Positions 1 through 12,513 are shown, counted from the first letter of the stretch. The stretch is DNA of 64,000 nucleotides from Chamaecrista fasciculata (GCA_003254925.1 QANZ01039306.1:59028-123027), one strand, 5' to 3'. The notes: generated by a model from the letters alone, not told the origin. Numbers and translations: made by a program.

Positions 1-221
1 TTTTGGTCTCACATCTCACAATTGAGTAGTGAGGTAAGATGATTCATTAGTAGGCCCGTCAACAGGGCTCTCAAGTCAGCCCAAATACTATGCTTGGGCC
101 CAAATCCTAAGATGGACACTAAAATTATCAAAATGGATCGGATAATAAGAGTTATGTTTTTTATTTAATTATTATTATTGATTATTATTAATGTTATGAA
201 AATGAGATGTATAAACGTGAA

Positions 222-300
222 TGATCCTTACACGTGGTGGGAAATCTTTCTGGGTGGGCTTCATTTCCATGCGTCCATGCAGACACAAAAGCTGTCTAGT
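222..300 (+). promoter_or_regulatory. Distal promoter block of hnRNP copy 1, G-box and site II
   Basis: A CACGTG G-box at 231-236 is followed by GGTGGG, a TGGGCTTCA stretch resembling site II (TGGGCY), and GCTGTCTA. The same motifs in the same order lie upstream of copy 2 (13272-13335), so the block predates the duplication and was probably kept as regulatory DNA. G-boxes are bound by bZIP and bHLH factors and site II by TCP-type factors in plants; any role here is inferred. Confidence 0.55.
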
Positions 301-339
301 GTTCACCATCCAAGGATTTTTATTTTTGCCCTATTAAGG

Positions 340-381
340 AAAAACATATTTTTTTTATGGTACAAAAGCAAAAACATATTT
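340..381. repeat. Micro-insertion with 12-bp direct repeats
   Basis: AAAAACATATTT occurs at 340-351 and again at 370-381. The 18 nt between them read, on the minus strand, GCTTTTGTACC followed by ATAAAAA. This fits the class described in the findings: a short CC-ended piece, an A-rich tract and flanking target-site-like repeats. Confidence 0.5.
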
Positions 382-390
382 GATAAATGA

Positions 391-905
391 TAAAACCTAC
401 TTTTTGGTTCCTGAATAGTTATTGAGTCAATGATTTAGTCCCTGAGTTGTAAGAAAATATGAATCAATACCTGAATATTACACCATTGTCAACTTTTTGG
501 TCCATGAATTGTAAGAAAATACGAATCAGTTCCTGAATTTTTCACCATAGTCAACCTTTTGGTTCTTCAATTGTAGGAAAATACGAATCAGTCAATGAAT
601 TTTACACCACCGTCAATCTTTTGGTCCTTGACTCTGGTATAAAGATTCACAACGATTAACAGCTCAAGAACCAAAATATTGACTGTGATATAAAATTCAG
701 TGGTTGATTCGTATTTTCCTACAATTCACTATTCAGAGACCAAAAGGTTGATAATGATATAAAATTCAGGGACTGGTTTGTATTTTACTATAATTCATGA
801 ACCAAAAAGTTGACGATGGTGTAAAGTTTAAGAACTGATTCATATTTTCTTACCATTCAAGGATTAAATCATTGACTCAGTAACAATTCAATGAGCAAAA
901 AGTAA
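391..905. repeat. Foldback element in promoter of hnRNP copy 1
   Basis: The two halves are inverted copies of each other: ACTTTTTGGTTCCTGAA near the left end pairs with TTCAATGAGCAAAAAGT near the right, and each half holds three or four degenerate units of about 75 nt (TTTTGGTYC...GAATCAGT...GTCAA). It encodes no protein. It sits between the conserved G-box block and the TATA box of copy 1 and is absent from the same place in copy 2. I could not define a target-site duplication, so its transposon class is open; long-TIR MITE/MULE style is likely. Confidence 0.75.
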
Positions 906-1092
906 ATTTTCTGTTGATTAATTGATTCCCAATTTCACATTTTAGATCTTATTTAATTTAACTATTTGTTTTTCTACTTCCCCACTGTAATTTTATGATT
1001 CCCATTATTTTAATCAAATTCGTTTATTTGAATTTTTTAAAAAAACAATGTAATAAAAGCGAAAATCTTCCTCTTCTCATTTCCAGTGTCCC

Positions 1093-1099
1093 TATATAT
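1093..1099 (+). promoter_or_regulatory. TATA box of hnRNP copy 1
   Basis: TATATAT lies in the context TCCCTATATATTTCT, followed about 30 nt later by the CT-rich, CTCGCAG-containing start of the presumed 5'UTR. The same context is repeated at 13599-13605 before copy 2. Transcription should start near 1125-1130. Confidence 0.6.
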
Positions 1100-1581
1100 T
1101 TCTCAGACCAAGCGCCTCGCAGTTTCTCTCTCGTCTTTTGCTTCTCTTCTCTCTATAGTTTTGTGTATATATGTTTTTTCAATCGGTTTGGGAACTGAAT
1201 TTGCATTCGGTAATCTAATTAAACACAACTGGAAGACGAAGAAAAGGGCGGGGAGGCATAGGAAGATAATGAACTTGCCCTCTGTTCTTAATCTCATTGT
1301 GCCTCCCCTCAGATCTTAGTTCTCTGCCAGATTCTGCATCTTTCTTGTTTAAATCGGTGGGTTTGGACGAAATCTGGATTGAAGTTTTGATCTTTGCAAA
1401 AATTTCATGTGCCTTTGGATCTCGATGAATTCGCTGATTGAAAATATTTATGGGTTTTTCAGAAGTGCTTAATTCTGGGTTTGATTTACTGCTAGATGAA
1501 GGATCCGACGTTTACTAATTGAATCCGGGAATATCTGTATTTGCACCGTAAATACAGTTTCTAAATTTGTCATAATTGAAG

Positions 1582-1917
1582 GTATCGCTTATAATGTTTT
1601 TTTTCTGGGTTGTAAATGCATTAGATAACAACATAATTGGAACTATATTTAATTGAACAGTTTGATAAATGGTAATGCTATTAAGTTTTTGTTATATTCT
1701 ATCCGAGGAAACGCTTCTTTTTCATTGTTTTTGATGGGTTGTTGTTATATTATAGCTGTCTAATGAATTTGATTCACCATGGACCTGCCTTTTCTTTTAT
1801 CCTCGAATTGGGTGCTTGGTTTATGCTAAGGAAGCTTGGCTTTATCCTTTCAGATGATGCTGCCACTTGCATTTGTGAGTAATTGAACTTAATGGATGAA
1901 GTCTATTTTGTATGTAG
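1582..1917 (+). other. Probable 5'UTR intron of hnRNP copy 1
   Basis: A donor GAAG|GTATCG at 1581/1582 and an acceptor TATGTAG|ATAAAATG at 1917/1918 frame an AT-rich stretch. Both sites recur before copy 2 (14077-14403). Splicing here leaves only ATAAA before the start codon and removes an in-frame upstream ATG (1896) that would otherwise add nine unfamiliar residues. Confidence 0.55.
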
Positions 1918-1922
1918 ATAAA

Positions 1923-4900
1923 ATGCAATCAGATAGTGGCAAGTTATTCATTGGTGGAATATCATGGGACACAAATGAAGAGCGGCTCAGGGAGTACTTC
2001 AGTCATTATGGGGAGGTTGTGGAAGCAGTGATTATGAAGGATCGGACTACAGGTAGAGCCCGTGGATTTGGTTTTGTTGTTTTTGCCGACCCAGCTGCTG
2101 CAGATAGAGTCATAAAAGAGAAGCACAATATTGATGGAAGGATGGTAATTATGTTCATCTTCTCCGTTAAATTTAGGCATTCTTTTTTTTTTTTTCATTG
2201 AGATTTTCTTGTCAAATTTTATGACTTCAGAATGTTCCATTCCCCAGGACCATTTCAGTTTCTGAATTGACTTGTACTCTAAATTCAAAGATTGGTTCTA
2301 CAAAACTAGAATTCACGATGAACCAAAAGTTAATATTGTCTCTTTGTTTTGCTTTGTTCAATACTATTTTTTTTTCTTCTTTTGTTCATGATGTTGCTTT
2401 GGGATAGACTGATGTGTCTTATGCAAAATTTCTTTACTTCTAAAACTGTTTCATCTATGATTAGGTTGAGGCAAAGAAGGCTGTTCCCAGAGATGATCAG
2501 AACATACTGAACAGAAGCAGTGGTAGCATCCATGGTTCTCCTGGTCCAGGCCGCACAAGAAAGATATTTGTTGGAGGTTTAGCCTCAACAGTTACAGAGA
2601 GTGATTTCAAGAAGTACTTTGATGAATTTGGGACGATAACAGATGTTGTAGTGATGTATGATCACAACACTCAAAGGCCAAGGGGCTTTGGATTTATCAC
2701 CTATGATTCTGAAGAAGCTGTTGAGAAGGTCTTGCTTAAGACTTTTCATGAACTGAATGGTAAAATGGTCGAGGTCAAGCGTGCTGTTCCTAAGGAGCTA
2801 TCGCCAGGACCAAATCGCAGCCCACTCACTGGATATAACTATGGTTTGAGTAGGGTCAATAGTTTCTTAAATGGCTTTACACAGGGGTATACCCCAAGTG
2901 CTGTTGGAGGCTATGGACTGAGGGTGGATGGTCGATTCAGTCCTGTTGCAAGTGGTCGAAGTGGATTTGCTCCATTTGGATCTGGTTATGGAATGAGTAT
3001 GAATTTTGAGCCTGGCATGAACCCTGGATTTGGGGGAAATGCAAATTACAATACCAATCCTAACTTTGCCCGGGGATTAAATCCTTATTATATTGGCAGC
3101 TCAAATAGATTTGGGAGTCCAATGGGGTATGATGGTGGTAATGGAGGAAACAATTCTTTCTTCAGCTCTGTAACTCGGAATTTGTGGGGGAATGGTGCTC
3201 TTAATTATGGAACAAGCTCTGCAAATTCCAGTGCATACATGGGAACAGGAGGTGGGAATGTTGGAGGTAACTCATATGGCAACAATGGAGTGAATTGGGG
3301 TTCTTCAGCCGTTTCTGGTCAAGGTAGTATGAACAATGTGTCACAGAGTAGTGGCAACCTTGGTTATGTAGGCGGTGACAACAGTTATGGGTTGGCCGCT
3401 GGAGGGTATGGAAGGAGCAGTGGTACCAGCATTGCTCCAACATCATCATACTCTGCATCAAATGGTGTGTTTGATGGGGCTTTTGCTGATTTTTACAATA
3501 GTAGTTCAGTTTATGGGGATCCCACTTGGCGATCTTCAAGTTCTGAGCGAGATGGGTCTGGTGCCTTTGGTTATGGGCTTGGTAATGCAGCTTCAGATGT
3601 TTCTGCAAAAAGTTCTCCTGGTTATGTTGGTGGTTATACTGTTAATAAGAGACAGCCAAATAGGGGTAAGAGCCACCTCAATTTTATCTTATTTCTACTT
3701 CCTTGTCAGTCTCTTTTTTTCTCCATTGAAATACTTGCATGGCTTTAATGTATAAGAGCTATATAAATATTTACTGTAAACCTTGAAAAAATGGTTAGAT
3801 AGTTAATAACTGCATCATTTTGGTTTGAGACTTTTAGCACAGCAGTCTACATGAATAGGCAATGTTTTCTACTAGTTTATTGACAAAATTCTTCATGATC
3901 TTCTGCATGACTTATGAGTGAATTTCCAATCCCTAGCCAATTGATCTCTTACTACTGGAAGATTTGCATTTTGTTTTTCAAATCTAGTTCTAGAGTATTA
4001 CTTTGATTTATTGTCTAGTAGAGGATACATGTAAGGGGTATGTGATTTAATGTAAGTTAATACATTTCGTAGATTTTTTTTTTGTATAGAAAATGTACAC
4101 TGGGTAGCATGCAGAATTCTATATAATAGAGGGACTGGACGGATAATTAGTTACATGAAATGAGACAAGCATGATTGAAATACAGAAGCTGATGTCTATA
4201 AATTTCTTTTCAAATATATTCGTCATCTTCAGTCTTGGTGAAATTGAGTGGTTTATCAAACTGATCCATTATTTGGCTTTTCACTGTTTGAAACTTCCCT
4301 TTGTATATGTGTTTTAGTTGGGATTTAATTTAACAGAGAAGACATAAAGACAAAAGTCACAAGTTTACTTCCTGTATTTTGGGTAGGTATAGAAGGAAAT
4401 AGATGCATTAGGTGAAGTACTTGGAAAATTTTTAGATGCCTATACAGAATACTTTTTATCTCTCTTGTTATAACTCTTAACTCTTGTTTCAAATTCGATA
4501 GTTCTGTTACGACTCAATATTCATCAGCCAGGTCATAATGTACCTCCTTCTGTCTGTATCTCCATGATCACTGCAGAGTTATCCATCACACATTTCTTTA
4601 ATACAAAAAAGAAATTTTTTTCCCCGTTTGCTAAGGTTGTTATTTTTAATGAACTCTTATGGCCTTTTTTTTAGAAACAAACTTAGGTAAGGCTCTTTAG
4701 ATCTTTGCTATAAGGTTCTTCCAATTATAAGCTTGATTCACATTCTATCTCTTCTATGGGTGGTCATTCCAAATTGTGTGTTTCATATTCTCTCTACTAT
4801 GATTGGTCTTTTGGCCAAAAAAAAAAAAAAAGAATACTATGATTGGTCATGCACAAAATTTTTGTCATATGTCATATATTTTATTGGGGAATCTTATAGC

Positions 4901-7900
4901 AAAGATATAAGGAAAATTACTTAAGTTTAACCCCTTTTTTTTTCCTTGTAGTCCACCCCTAGGAAATAATAGTTTGCTTCTCACCTTGTAAGATCAAAGG
5001 TTTCATTGTTAAGATCTTCTGTTAGACCTGCATTAGTTAAACCATACACTAGAAGAAAGGGAGAGTAGAAAAGGGCTGGACCCAAGGCAATGGGCTTAAT
5101 GCAGAAGAAACAATAGTGTACCAGAGGAAAGAGGAAAAAAAATGATGAGCTGGACCTGGTGGGAAATGTAGTGGTTGTGTAGGTATATATATAGCATAGG
5201 TTGTTAGGGTTTAAAGGAGAGAAAAATTAGGGAATGGTTTGGGAGAGAGTCTAGCCTCTTGAAAGCTAGACAACCTTAGGTTACTATCTTTATTTCTGTT
5301 GATTATTCAGTTTTTCAAGTAGGGTGCTTCTGCAGTGTTTGGTTCTTGAGTTTTCTGGTTCTGCTAGCCATTTCTGGGCTATGTTTTATTGTGTCTGCTG
5401 TATGGAGTATTATATTCTGTTATATATAAGATAGAGTTACATGAATAGAGGTACAATGTTGACTAATCACACCTTGTTCTATTTCTATGTGACTATCCCT
5501 GTGGAGCTGCATGATTTCATTGTGTCTCAGTTTTCCTTGTAGGATAATTCTGAAGTTTTTTGAGAACTAAGGATATAGAGATGAAACAAATGAAAAAGGG
5601 AGTGGAAATAACCAATTTTTAAAGTCTTAAGTTCCTCTTATGATTGATGTGATTCTTTTGTTCCCTCCTCTACTATTCATGTCCTTCATAGTAACTGCCA
5701 CCCTTTGAGTGAGCTTCTAGTATACGAACTTGTATCTTGATAAAGCAGTATTTCACTCAATGCCGGGCAGCTAGAGTTCTATTTACTTGGTTGTCTTGAC
5801 AACACATTTACATGGTTCTAGGATAATTTAAATATTTGATTGCTTTAATTGACATGGCTGAATGTATTGTCTGTATGCAATGTGGCATACTTGTTATTTT
5901 ATTTGGTCATTTTCTATGTTGATTCCACTAGCTAGAAAAAATCCTTAGAAATGCCTTTTGCCTACTTTTTATTTACTTCCTTCTCTTCCTATAATTTCAG
6001 GTAGCCATCCATTATAAGTTGTAAATTTTCATTGAAGATTCTTGTCTGTGGCTTGAAATTGAGACATCACTTGGTAAAAAAAAGAATATTAAAAAGATGA
6101 ATGGTGGCTATAACAAACACAACAGAAAAAAAATGTATTTTCAAACCAAATTATTTGTCTATAGAATATGTTTGGAAGCTATTTCATATGATAGATTATA
6201 ACAACTATCATTAATATAAATTGTTTTAGGTCAATTGCTTGGTTTTATTTGTGTCAAGATCAGTTTTCATGTAATTCCTTAACAGAGATTGACCCTAGAT
6301 GGGGATATTGTGTTGGGTGTCATTGCTCCTTGATCCTCCTTCTCTTAAACTACATTACACAGTAACTATTGAATATTAATGTCATAACTTAATCGAAATT
6401 AGAGAGTTAACCCTGAAACCTATATGATAGTGTTGACAAAGATAATTATCAAGATTCATGTCTAGTAACATTTTTTCCCCTTTTAAGAGAAACTGAGCAA
6501 GGATAGGACGTGAACTTGTGATGCCCAATCCCTTAGAGTGGTTGGATGTGTTTCTGTGAGTTGAAAATTACCTGATAGATGAAGGAAAAAAGGGTTCAGG
6601 TTGTAATAACTCTGCTTTAATTCCATCCCTTGATTTAATTAGAACTTTATTTTTATTTTTCGATTTTCTATATTTTTACTATGAGCTCTCTATGTTGGTA
6701 CTATCTTCATTATGTCATTTCTTACACTTACATCCTCAAAACTTGAAAAGATGAGAAAAAGGTATTTTACCTCTCACATCTCAATGAAGCCATAAAAATG
6801 TTACTTTGTTGTTGTTCCTTATTGTCTTAATTTTGTTTTGGCTCTTATATTTTGCTTAATGTTTATAATATAAGATAAGGACACTGGAGTATGCAATTAC
6901 AGCTGTCGCTGTTATTTTGCATGTAGAGAAATCATCATGGGCTGTCACATGTTTTTGGTGTCTGTTTTTCTCCCCATCAACCCCTCTATTCTTCACCTGA
7001 TAAGTTGAGGGAAATATAATCAATTTCACCGTATTTACACCGGGAATGATTTGCCTTTATAATTTTTGTGATATGAAATTCTCATTTATAACCAAAAAAT
7101 CTGGTGTGCTAAGGGCTGGGGGTCTGGACAAAAGTCCTAGTCTTTTGATGTTTTCATCAAATTGTTTTTTTGGGTATCAGTATAACTTTTGTGAAGCACG
7201 AAGAAATATGGTGTTGTCTTTTATTGACAGCTGAATTTCTACACCAAATGGCCACAAGTCTCTATCAAGTTTCAGAGTTTGTTATAAATAAGCTTTACTT
7301 TTTAATATTATTAACTTAATGTAGTAACCCTCATTTGGAAAACTTCCTGCAACCCTATCTTATAATTTGTGGACCTCCCTGATTTTCACTTGTCGTTTTG
7401 TTATCATAAAGTCTGTTAAGGAACTGGTGGGGCAATTTTTGATTGTCATCATTGAACGATCCTATCTAGATCACGGGCTTCCTTTACCAGTTTCCTAGTA
7501 TCTCTACTTGTAAGTTGCAACTATAAACTAGTCAAGTGCAAGGCACTACTAGTACAAGCCCAGCCCACTAGTCTTTAACACACTTATCTAAACTAAACAA
7601 TGGCTCACACACTGAAATTTAAAATTCTGTTGTTTTATCATTGGATAAACAAAGTTTACATAATCATATTTTACATTCAAAATTGCACTACATTTTAGTT
7701 TATAAATTTTTAATATCCTCTAAAACGTTTTCTTGACTCTTGTACAACTATGAGCTTGATTAAATAGTCCTATATGGTTGTTGAACAATCTTAGACGGGC
7801 CTCCTGGTTTGTTGTTGGGACTTGGGATGTTCTTTGGTCTGCGTAGATAACACTTGACAAATAAAAGGGATCCTAACCTCAAACCAGTAGTTACATAATG

Positions 7901-8277
7901 AAACCTTTTTATGACAAAAAGGACATGGTTGCAATGGAACTGCTGTGAGTGGTGTTTTTTGTTAGAAAACATGTTTTATATTTCTATGACTTGCTTAGAT
8001 TTTGTTAGTTTCTCGGAGTGTGGATTCCTCAACTCTTAATACTTGCTTACATGTTTTACCTTTCTATGACTTGCTTATATTTAATACTTTCAGTCATTCC
8101 TCTCTATTTTATCCATGTGTTTGGCTTTTTCTTCATTGCATTCTGACTATATTTATTTATGTAGTTTACATGGAAATATGTCAATTATTGTTTGTTTTCT
8201 GTTACAAATTAAGTAGTATCATTGACTCGAATGCTGAGATTGAAACTTGTTTATTTGCTTCAGGAATTGCTACATAG
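1923..8277 (+). CDS. hnRNP/Musashi-like protein with two RRMs, copy 1
   Basis: Coding exons are 1923-2144, 2465-3665 and 8264-8277, giving 478 residues. RRM1 covers about residues 6-80, with RNP2 KLFIGG and RNP1 RGFGFVVF. RRM2 covers about 106-183, with KIFVGG and RGFGFITY. The rest is a low-complexity tail rich in Gly, Asn, Ser and Tyr, as in plant heterogeneous nuclear ribonucleoprotein 1-type proteins (Arabidopsis At4g26650 group), expected to bind mRNA in nucleus and cytoplasm. The start was set at MQSDSGKLFIGG because family members begin at this point; the in-frame ATG at 1896 lies in the presumed 5'UTR intron. The last exon adds only GIAT and a stop, matching the family's NRGIA(A/T) end, after a 4,598-bp intron. 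Retaining that intron would give a different tail beginning GKSH. The exact target RNAs cannot be inferred. Confidence 0.92.
4400..5800 (+). other. Extra intron segment in copy 1, possible LTR remnant
   Basis: Intron sequence on both sides aligns by eye with the copy 2 intron (4290-4380 with about 16780-16865, and 5830-5880 with about 17050-17100), but copy 1 holds roughly 1.2 kb more between these anchors. The extra part includes 5020-5560, which starts TGTTAGACC, has a TATATATA at about 5182 and then an LTR-like leader. No second LTR, primer site or target duplication was found, so a solo or decayed LTR is only a suggestion. Confidence 0.3.
4795..4848. repeat. Micro-insertion with 14-bp direct repeats
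   Basis: TACTATGATTGGTC at 4795-4808 is repeated exactly at 4835-4848. The insert between is TTTTGGCC followed by 15 A and GAA. It lies in the long intron of hnRNP copy 1. Confidence 0.65.
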
Positions 8278-8870
8278 GAAGATCATTTTGAGGACACGAA
8301 CTTGTAGGTGAGGAAGATCAAACAGTGAAGCAGGTGAATTGTGTATTTTACAGATCACTGTGGTTACTGTGTTTGATAAAAAAGACTTTAAGGTGTTTGG
8401 TTATGCTAGAACTAACGGAAGTGCCTATTTTGAGGATCAGATATAGAGATAGAAGAAGTTACAAAAAGGGAATGTTTAAGGATTGAGTTTTGAGTTTCCT
8501 TTAGGTTTTGCAGTTTTTGGGATTTGAGTGAGATGTAAAATCAGTTTGCGGGATACAGTGGAAGTGTATCATGCATCACATGTGAGGCAGCAATATAAGA
8601 AAAACTGAAAAAGATCAACATTTTTTTGTCTTTGTTTTTGTTCATTGTTGGTAGATTTTTATCTGTATTGTCTCTCCAAGATGTGGGTTCTGCTCAGGAA
8701 TTGTTTTGTTTCCTACTCCATCATTTTGTTTTGTTTTTTGTCAGCAGATTATTGTACCAAGGGTTTTGTTGATTACTAGTGTGAAAACATTGAAGGGATA
8801 ACTTTTGGGTCCCATGAATAAGTTACAAATATATTCTCATTCTTTTTGTGAAGTAGAATATTTGATGCCA
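8278..8870 (+). other. Probable 3'UTR of hnRNP copy 1
   Basis: The stretch after the stop matches copy 2 (21752-22100) well, with shared runs such as GTGAAGCAGGTGAATTGTG and GTGGAAGTGTATCATGCAT. Conservation fades near 8870, so the transcript probably ends before there. GTGAAGCAG|GTGAATTG could be a 3'UTR splice donor, but I could not pick an acceptor. Confidence 0.5.
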
Positions 8871-9127
8871 CAGGTTGAAACTGTGAGAAATGCTTTCTTT
8901 TTTTGCCGAAACTTTATTTTGGTCCTTCAAGTATGAGGTGAATTCTGTTTTGGTCCCTAAATTAGATATATATATATATATATTTAACTACTGAAAATTA
9001 TTTAGGTAAATTATAGATGTGACAAATATATTTCTCGAATAACAAAAATTTTCTGAGTAGTAGGATCAAAAACATCAAAACGGTAGTTTCCAGGAAAATT
9101 ACAAACTCCCACAATTTTTTTTTAGAC

Positions 9128-9442
9128 AAAAGTATTTTTGGTACCCTTAAAGTATGGGATAAGTTTTAGTTGTATCTTTAAATTTTTTTTTTTTGGTCAA
9201 TTGTACCTCCAAAATATGGAGTCAGTTTTTGTTGTTTCCTAAAGTTTTTTTTGGGTCAATTATACTCTCAAATTAGGGATACAATTAACACGAAAAGGAA
9301 AAGATTGGGAGTAGAATTGACCTAGAAAAATTTTTGGGGTACAATTGAAACTTATACTTTGGAGGTATAATTGACCTAAAGAAAAATTTAGGAGTACAAT
9401 TGAAACTGATCCCATATTTTAGGAATACCAAGAGTACTTTTA
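9128..9442. repeat. Short foldback element
   Basis: AAAAGTATTTTTGGTACCCT on the left is the near inverse of the right end (AGGAATACCAAGAGTACTTT), and the inside is built of repeated GGTCAATTGTACCTCCAAA-type units in both orientations. No ORF of interest. A non-autonomous inverted-repeat element. Confidence 0.6.
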
Positions 9443-9520
9443 TTTTTTTACTAATAATATCAAACATAGAAATTTTAAAGAACTCTATTTACCTAATAGT
9501 CTATTTAGAAAAAAAAAAAA

Positions 9521-10102
9521 AGTAAATTATACAAAAGGTTCATGTGGTTTGGGATATTTCGAGATCGGACTCCTGTGATTTGAGAAGTTGCAATTTAAGG
9601 ATTGGGGTTTGTTCCGTTACTAGAAAAAGGCCATTTGTCCAAAATTTAACGAATATTTGGGCTAAAATACCATTTTAAAACTATATATTAATTTTTTTAT
9701 GAATTTGACTCCTCGTTTCTATGAGAGAAAGACTTTGATGCAAAAATATAAAATTTTCGAGGACTTTGACTTTGGTATTGAAAATTTTTTTGATTTGACA
9801 ATATTCGAGAGATTCTTTTGCAATTATATTCAACCATTTTTTAATAGTCAAAGTCAAAATCCTCGAATTTTTTTTGTTTCTGCATCAAAGTCTCTCCTCA
9901 TAGAAATAATAAGTCAAATGCATAGAAAATTAATAGTGAGACTCTTAAAATGATATTTTAGTCCAAATTTCTTTTAAATTTTGGACGGAGTGCCCTTTTC
10001 TGCTAATTGAACAAATCTTAGTCCCTAAATTACAACTTTTCAAACTATAGAGATCCAATCTGAAAATACTCTAAATCACAAAGATCTTTTGGGTAATTTA
10101 CT
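9521..10102. repeat. Foldback element, palindromic throughout
   Basis: The left end starts AGTAAATTATACAAAAGGTT and the right end, reversed, starts AGTAAATTACCCAAAAGATC. The middle is also inverted: GACTTTGATGCA near 9735 pairs with TGCATCAAAGTC near 9880. It encodes nothing recognisable; the reading frames here are by-products of the palindrome. Confidence 0.65.
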
Positions 10103-10270
10103 CTTAAAAAAATAAATAATAAATCGGATATCATTTATACCAAAGTCAAAAGTAAAAGAATTTATTTTATTTTTTAATTTTTATTTATATAATTTTAAAA
10201 TATTTATATAATTATCTTTGCCTACTACAATTATTAATATTCTTTCAAATAATTTTACATATAAAAAATT

Positions 10271-10778
10271 GGTTAACGATTCATTTTGGTCCTAAATGTA
10301 TGTCCTGATGTTCATTTTGGTCCATTATGTTTCAAAATGTTCAAATTGGTCCTAAATGTTTGCAAAATGTTTCATTTTGGTCCCAACAATTGAATATGGC
10401 TTATTTCAAGTTCAAACGTGATAAGTTTAGAGCGATGTATTTCTCTATCCTGTTGGAGCCGTCAGCAAACGAGATCAAATCGGTTTTAAAAGTAAACTTC
10501 TCGTTTCATGGCCAAACAAGCAAAGTTGATCATATCTCTCTCGTTTCAAATTCAAATGCGACGAATTCAAATATACAAGTTCCTCTTAACAAGTCCTTTG
10601 AACTTGAAATGAAAGACGAGAGAAATATGATCAAATTCAATAGTTTGGGACCAAACCAACATTTAGTACCAAAATGAATCATTTTGCTAACATTTAGGAT
10701 CAATCTGAACATTTTGAAACATAATAGACTAAAATGAACATTAGGTCATACATTTAGGACCAAAATAGCCCTTTGACC
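10271..10778. mobile_element. Mutator-like foldback element, family A, copy 1
   Basis: Long terminal inverted repeats of over 100 bp begin GGTTAACGATTCATTTTGG on the left and, reversed, GGTCAAAGGGCTATTTTGG on the right. Flanks carry TAAAAAATT (10262-10270) and TAAAATATT (10779-10787), 8 of 9 positions matching. Nine-bp target duplications with long TIRs and no transposase fit a non-autonomous Mutator-like element. Other copies: 12638-13141, 37187-37683 and 55031-55569. Confidence 0.75.
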
Positions 10779-10885
10779 TAAAATATTTCATTTGTAAAAC
10801 ATTAATATTAAAAACACTTATATTTATATTTTATTTACTCAATTTCAAAAGCAACTTCATTTCCGAACTTCATTTCAAACTTATG

Positions 10886-11197
10886 AAGCATAAACACTTC
10901 ATTTTAACAGCGTGTCACCGTGTCAAACACGTGCCCATGTCTGACACTTGTACGACACCCACACTACACATATTCATAGGTTTCGGAATATAAAATCAAT
11001 TTTTTGTGACTTTATAATGACAAACAATAAAAAATAATATCACATATGATATATAGTATGAATAAATATTATAATTTTTGAAATTTTCATCAAAATTATG
11101 GATTTTTAATTATTTATATATATAAATATATGTCGTGTCATATCGTATAATTTTAAAAATATGACGTATCAGTGTATCCGTGTCACTGTTCATGCTT
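10886..11197. repeat. GTGTCC-type TIR element, family C, copy 1
   Basis: The ends are AAGCATAAACAC and, at the right, TGTTCATGCTT. The inside carries GTGTCA/GTGTCC motifs, TACGACACCC and a TATATATAAATATATG block, all shared with 30821-31157. Non-coding; its transposon superfamily is not settled because no clear target duplication is visible. Confidence 0.55.
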
Positions 11198-12167
11198 CAT
11201 AGTTTCAAACACAAACAATCCCAGAACTTAAATAGAATATCAAAAGGGAAAAAAAAAAATGTAACAAGACTCCTTAAATTTTGGGTCATTTGGAAGTATG
11301 CCCTTAAACTTTTAATTTTGAAAATTAGATTCTTAAATTTTGATGATTTGAAAATTAGATCTTTTCATCTATTTTTTCACTAACAATGTTAATAGTTGTC
11401 ATATCATACTTTCACAAATTCAATTCTTTACCACATCGTCAATCCTAATAAAAAAATCTTTTTAATGTTAAGATTTTCCTGACTTCTTGATTAAATAATA
11501 TGTTATGTTATGAATGATTTTTCTTAAAATTTTATTCTCAGAAAAAGTTATTAAACTTATTAAGATTGATGAGATGAAAAAAAAAAACACATATAAAGAT
11601 GATATGACAATAATTGACATCTTTAGTGAAAAAATAAATGGAATAATCTAATTCTCAAACTTTCCTTATCAAAATAAATAAAAATAATACAATTAAGTTT
11701 TTTTTTCGTACTTCTGTACATGTGATAACGAATAATCATAAATATTCAAATATAAAACCAGTGACTGCACTATCTAGCATTTTTTTTTCTAACGCTGACA
11801 ATTTTACTATATATAGTGTAATATATATAATAACTTATTAATGTCAAAGGATTAGCTCAATAAATTTTTTGTAAGTACTAAAAATCTATGTCCGATTTCA
11901 AGCATGAAAACAGTGTCTTAGCCAATAGTCTTTGAGTAAAATTATCATTATTTATATATTCTTTTCATTAGAAGAGATTAAGTTAAAGGGATAAAAAAAA
12001 AGAGAAAGAAGATACTAATAGTCGTTTAACTTATACCCGCTCAATACCTCTGTCTTCAAATAATTGAAATATATGATATTTGAAATTTTAAATATTGTAA
12101 TTACTAACAATTTATTCCCTCTAATAATTTGATTCTTGAATTTAAATTAATTTTATATTTTTTTTTT
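11198..12167. other. AT-rich intergenic DNA without a gene
   Basis: No supported coding sequence. A weak inverted repeat of TTAAATTTT/AAAATTAGA-type runs (about 11235-11695) suggests another degraded foldback element. Otherwise it is AT-rich spacer. Confidence 0.4.
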
Positions 12168-12513
12168 GGTAAAAGCATCATTTTAGTCCCCAAATTTTAC
12201 ATTAACTTTCAAGTTCATCCCTAATATTTTTTTTGCTGTCAATTTTGTTCTCAATATGAAATATTTTAGTCATTTATCTTTTAATTAATTTCTTTCAATA
12301 AATTAATGACAAATTTCATTTTGGTTTTTAATCTGAGTTGAGATTTGAGTTTTTTTTCTATCAATTTTATATTACATGTCATTAGCCACGTAGAATCAGT
12401 TGTTAATATTTGACTAAAGTAAGAACAAAAAATAAAATTGACTAAAGTATAAAATATTTGAGATGAAATTAAAAATTAATATAAAATTTGGAGACCAAAA
12501 AGATGTTTTTGCC
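12168..12513. mobile_element. Small foldback MITE
   Basis: The left end GGTAAAAGCATCATTTTAGT and the reversed right end GGCAAAAACATCTTTTTGGT match for about 50 bp. Flanks TTTTTTTTT and TCTTTTTTT could be a 9-bp target duplication but are too simple to prove it. No coding capacity. Confidence 0.55.

Noticed and set aside
391-905. CRISPR-like array, because of 75-nt repeated units
   Set aside because: The units are inverted across a centre and degenerate, and this is a plant nuclear sequence.
1896-1922. In-frame N-terminal extension MKSILYVDK before hnRNP copy 1 (also 14382 in copy 2)
   Set aside because: A conserved acceptor TGTAG lies between this ATG and MQSDSGK, and the family starts at M(Q/D/E)SD.GKLF, so the extension is probably intronic.
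2338-2393. Possible micro-insertion around TTTGTTCA repeats
   Set aside because: The repeat is only 8-9 bp and T-rich; chance is a sufficient explanation.
3201-3755. Long frames overlapping hnRNP exon 2 on both strands
   Set aside because: They are alternative-frame readings of a low-complexity Gly/Asn/Ser tail and have no independent support.
9699-10677. Frames of 84 and 116 codons
   Set aside because: They lie wholly inside palindromic foldback elements and recur, broken, in other copies.
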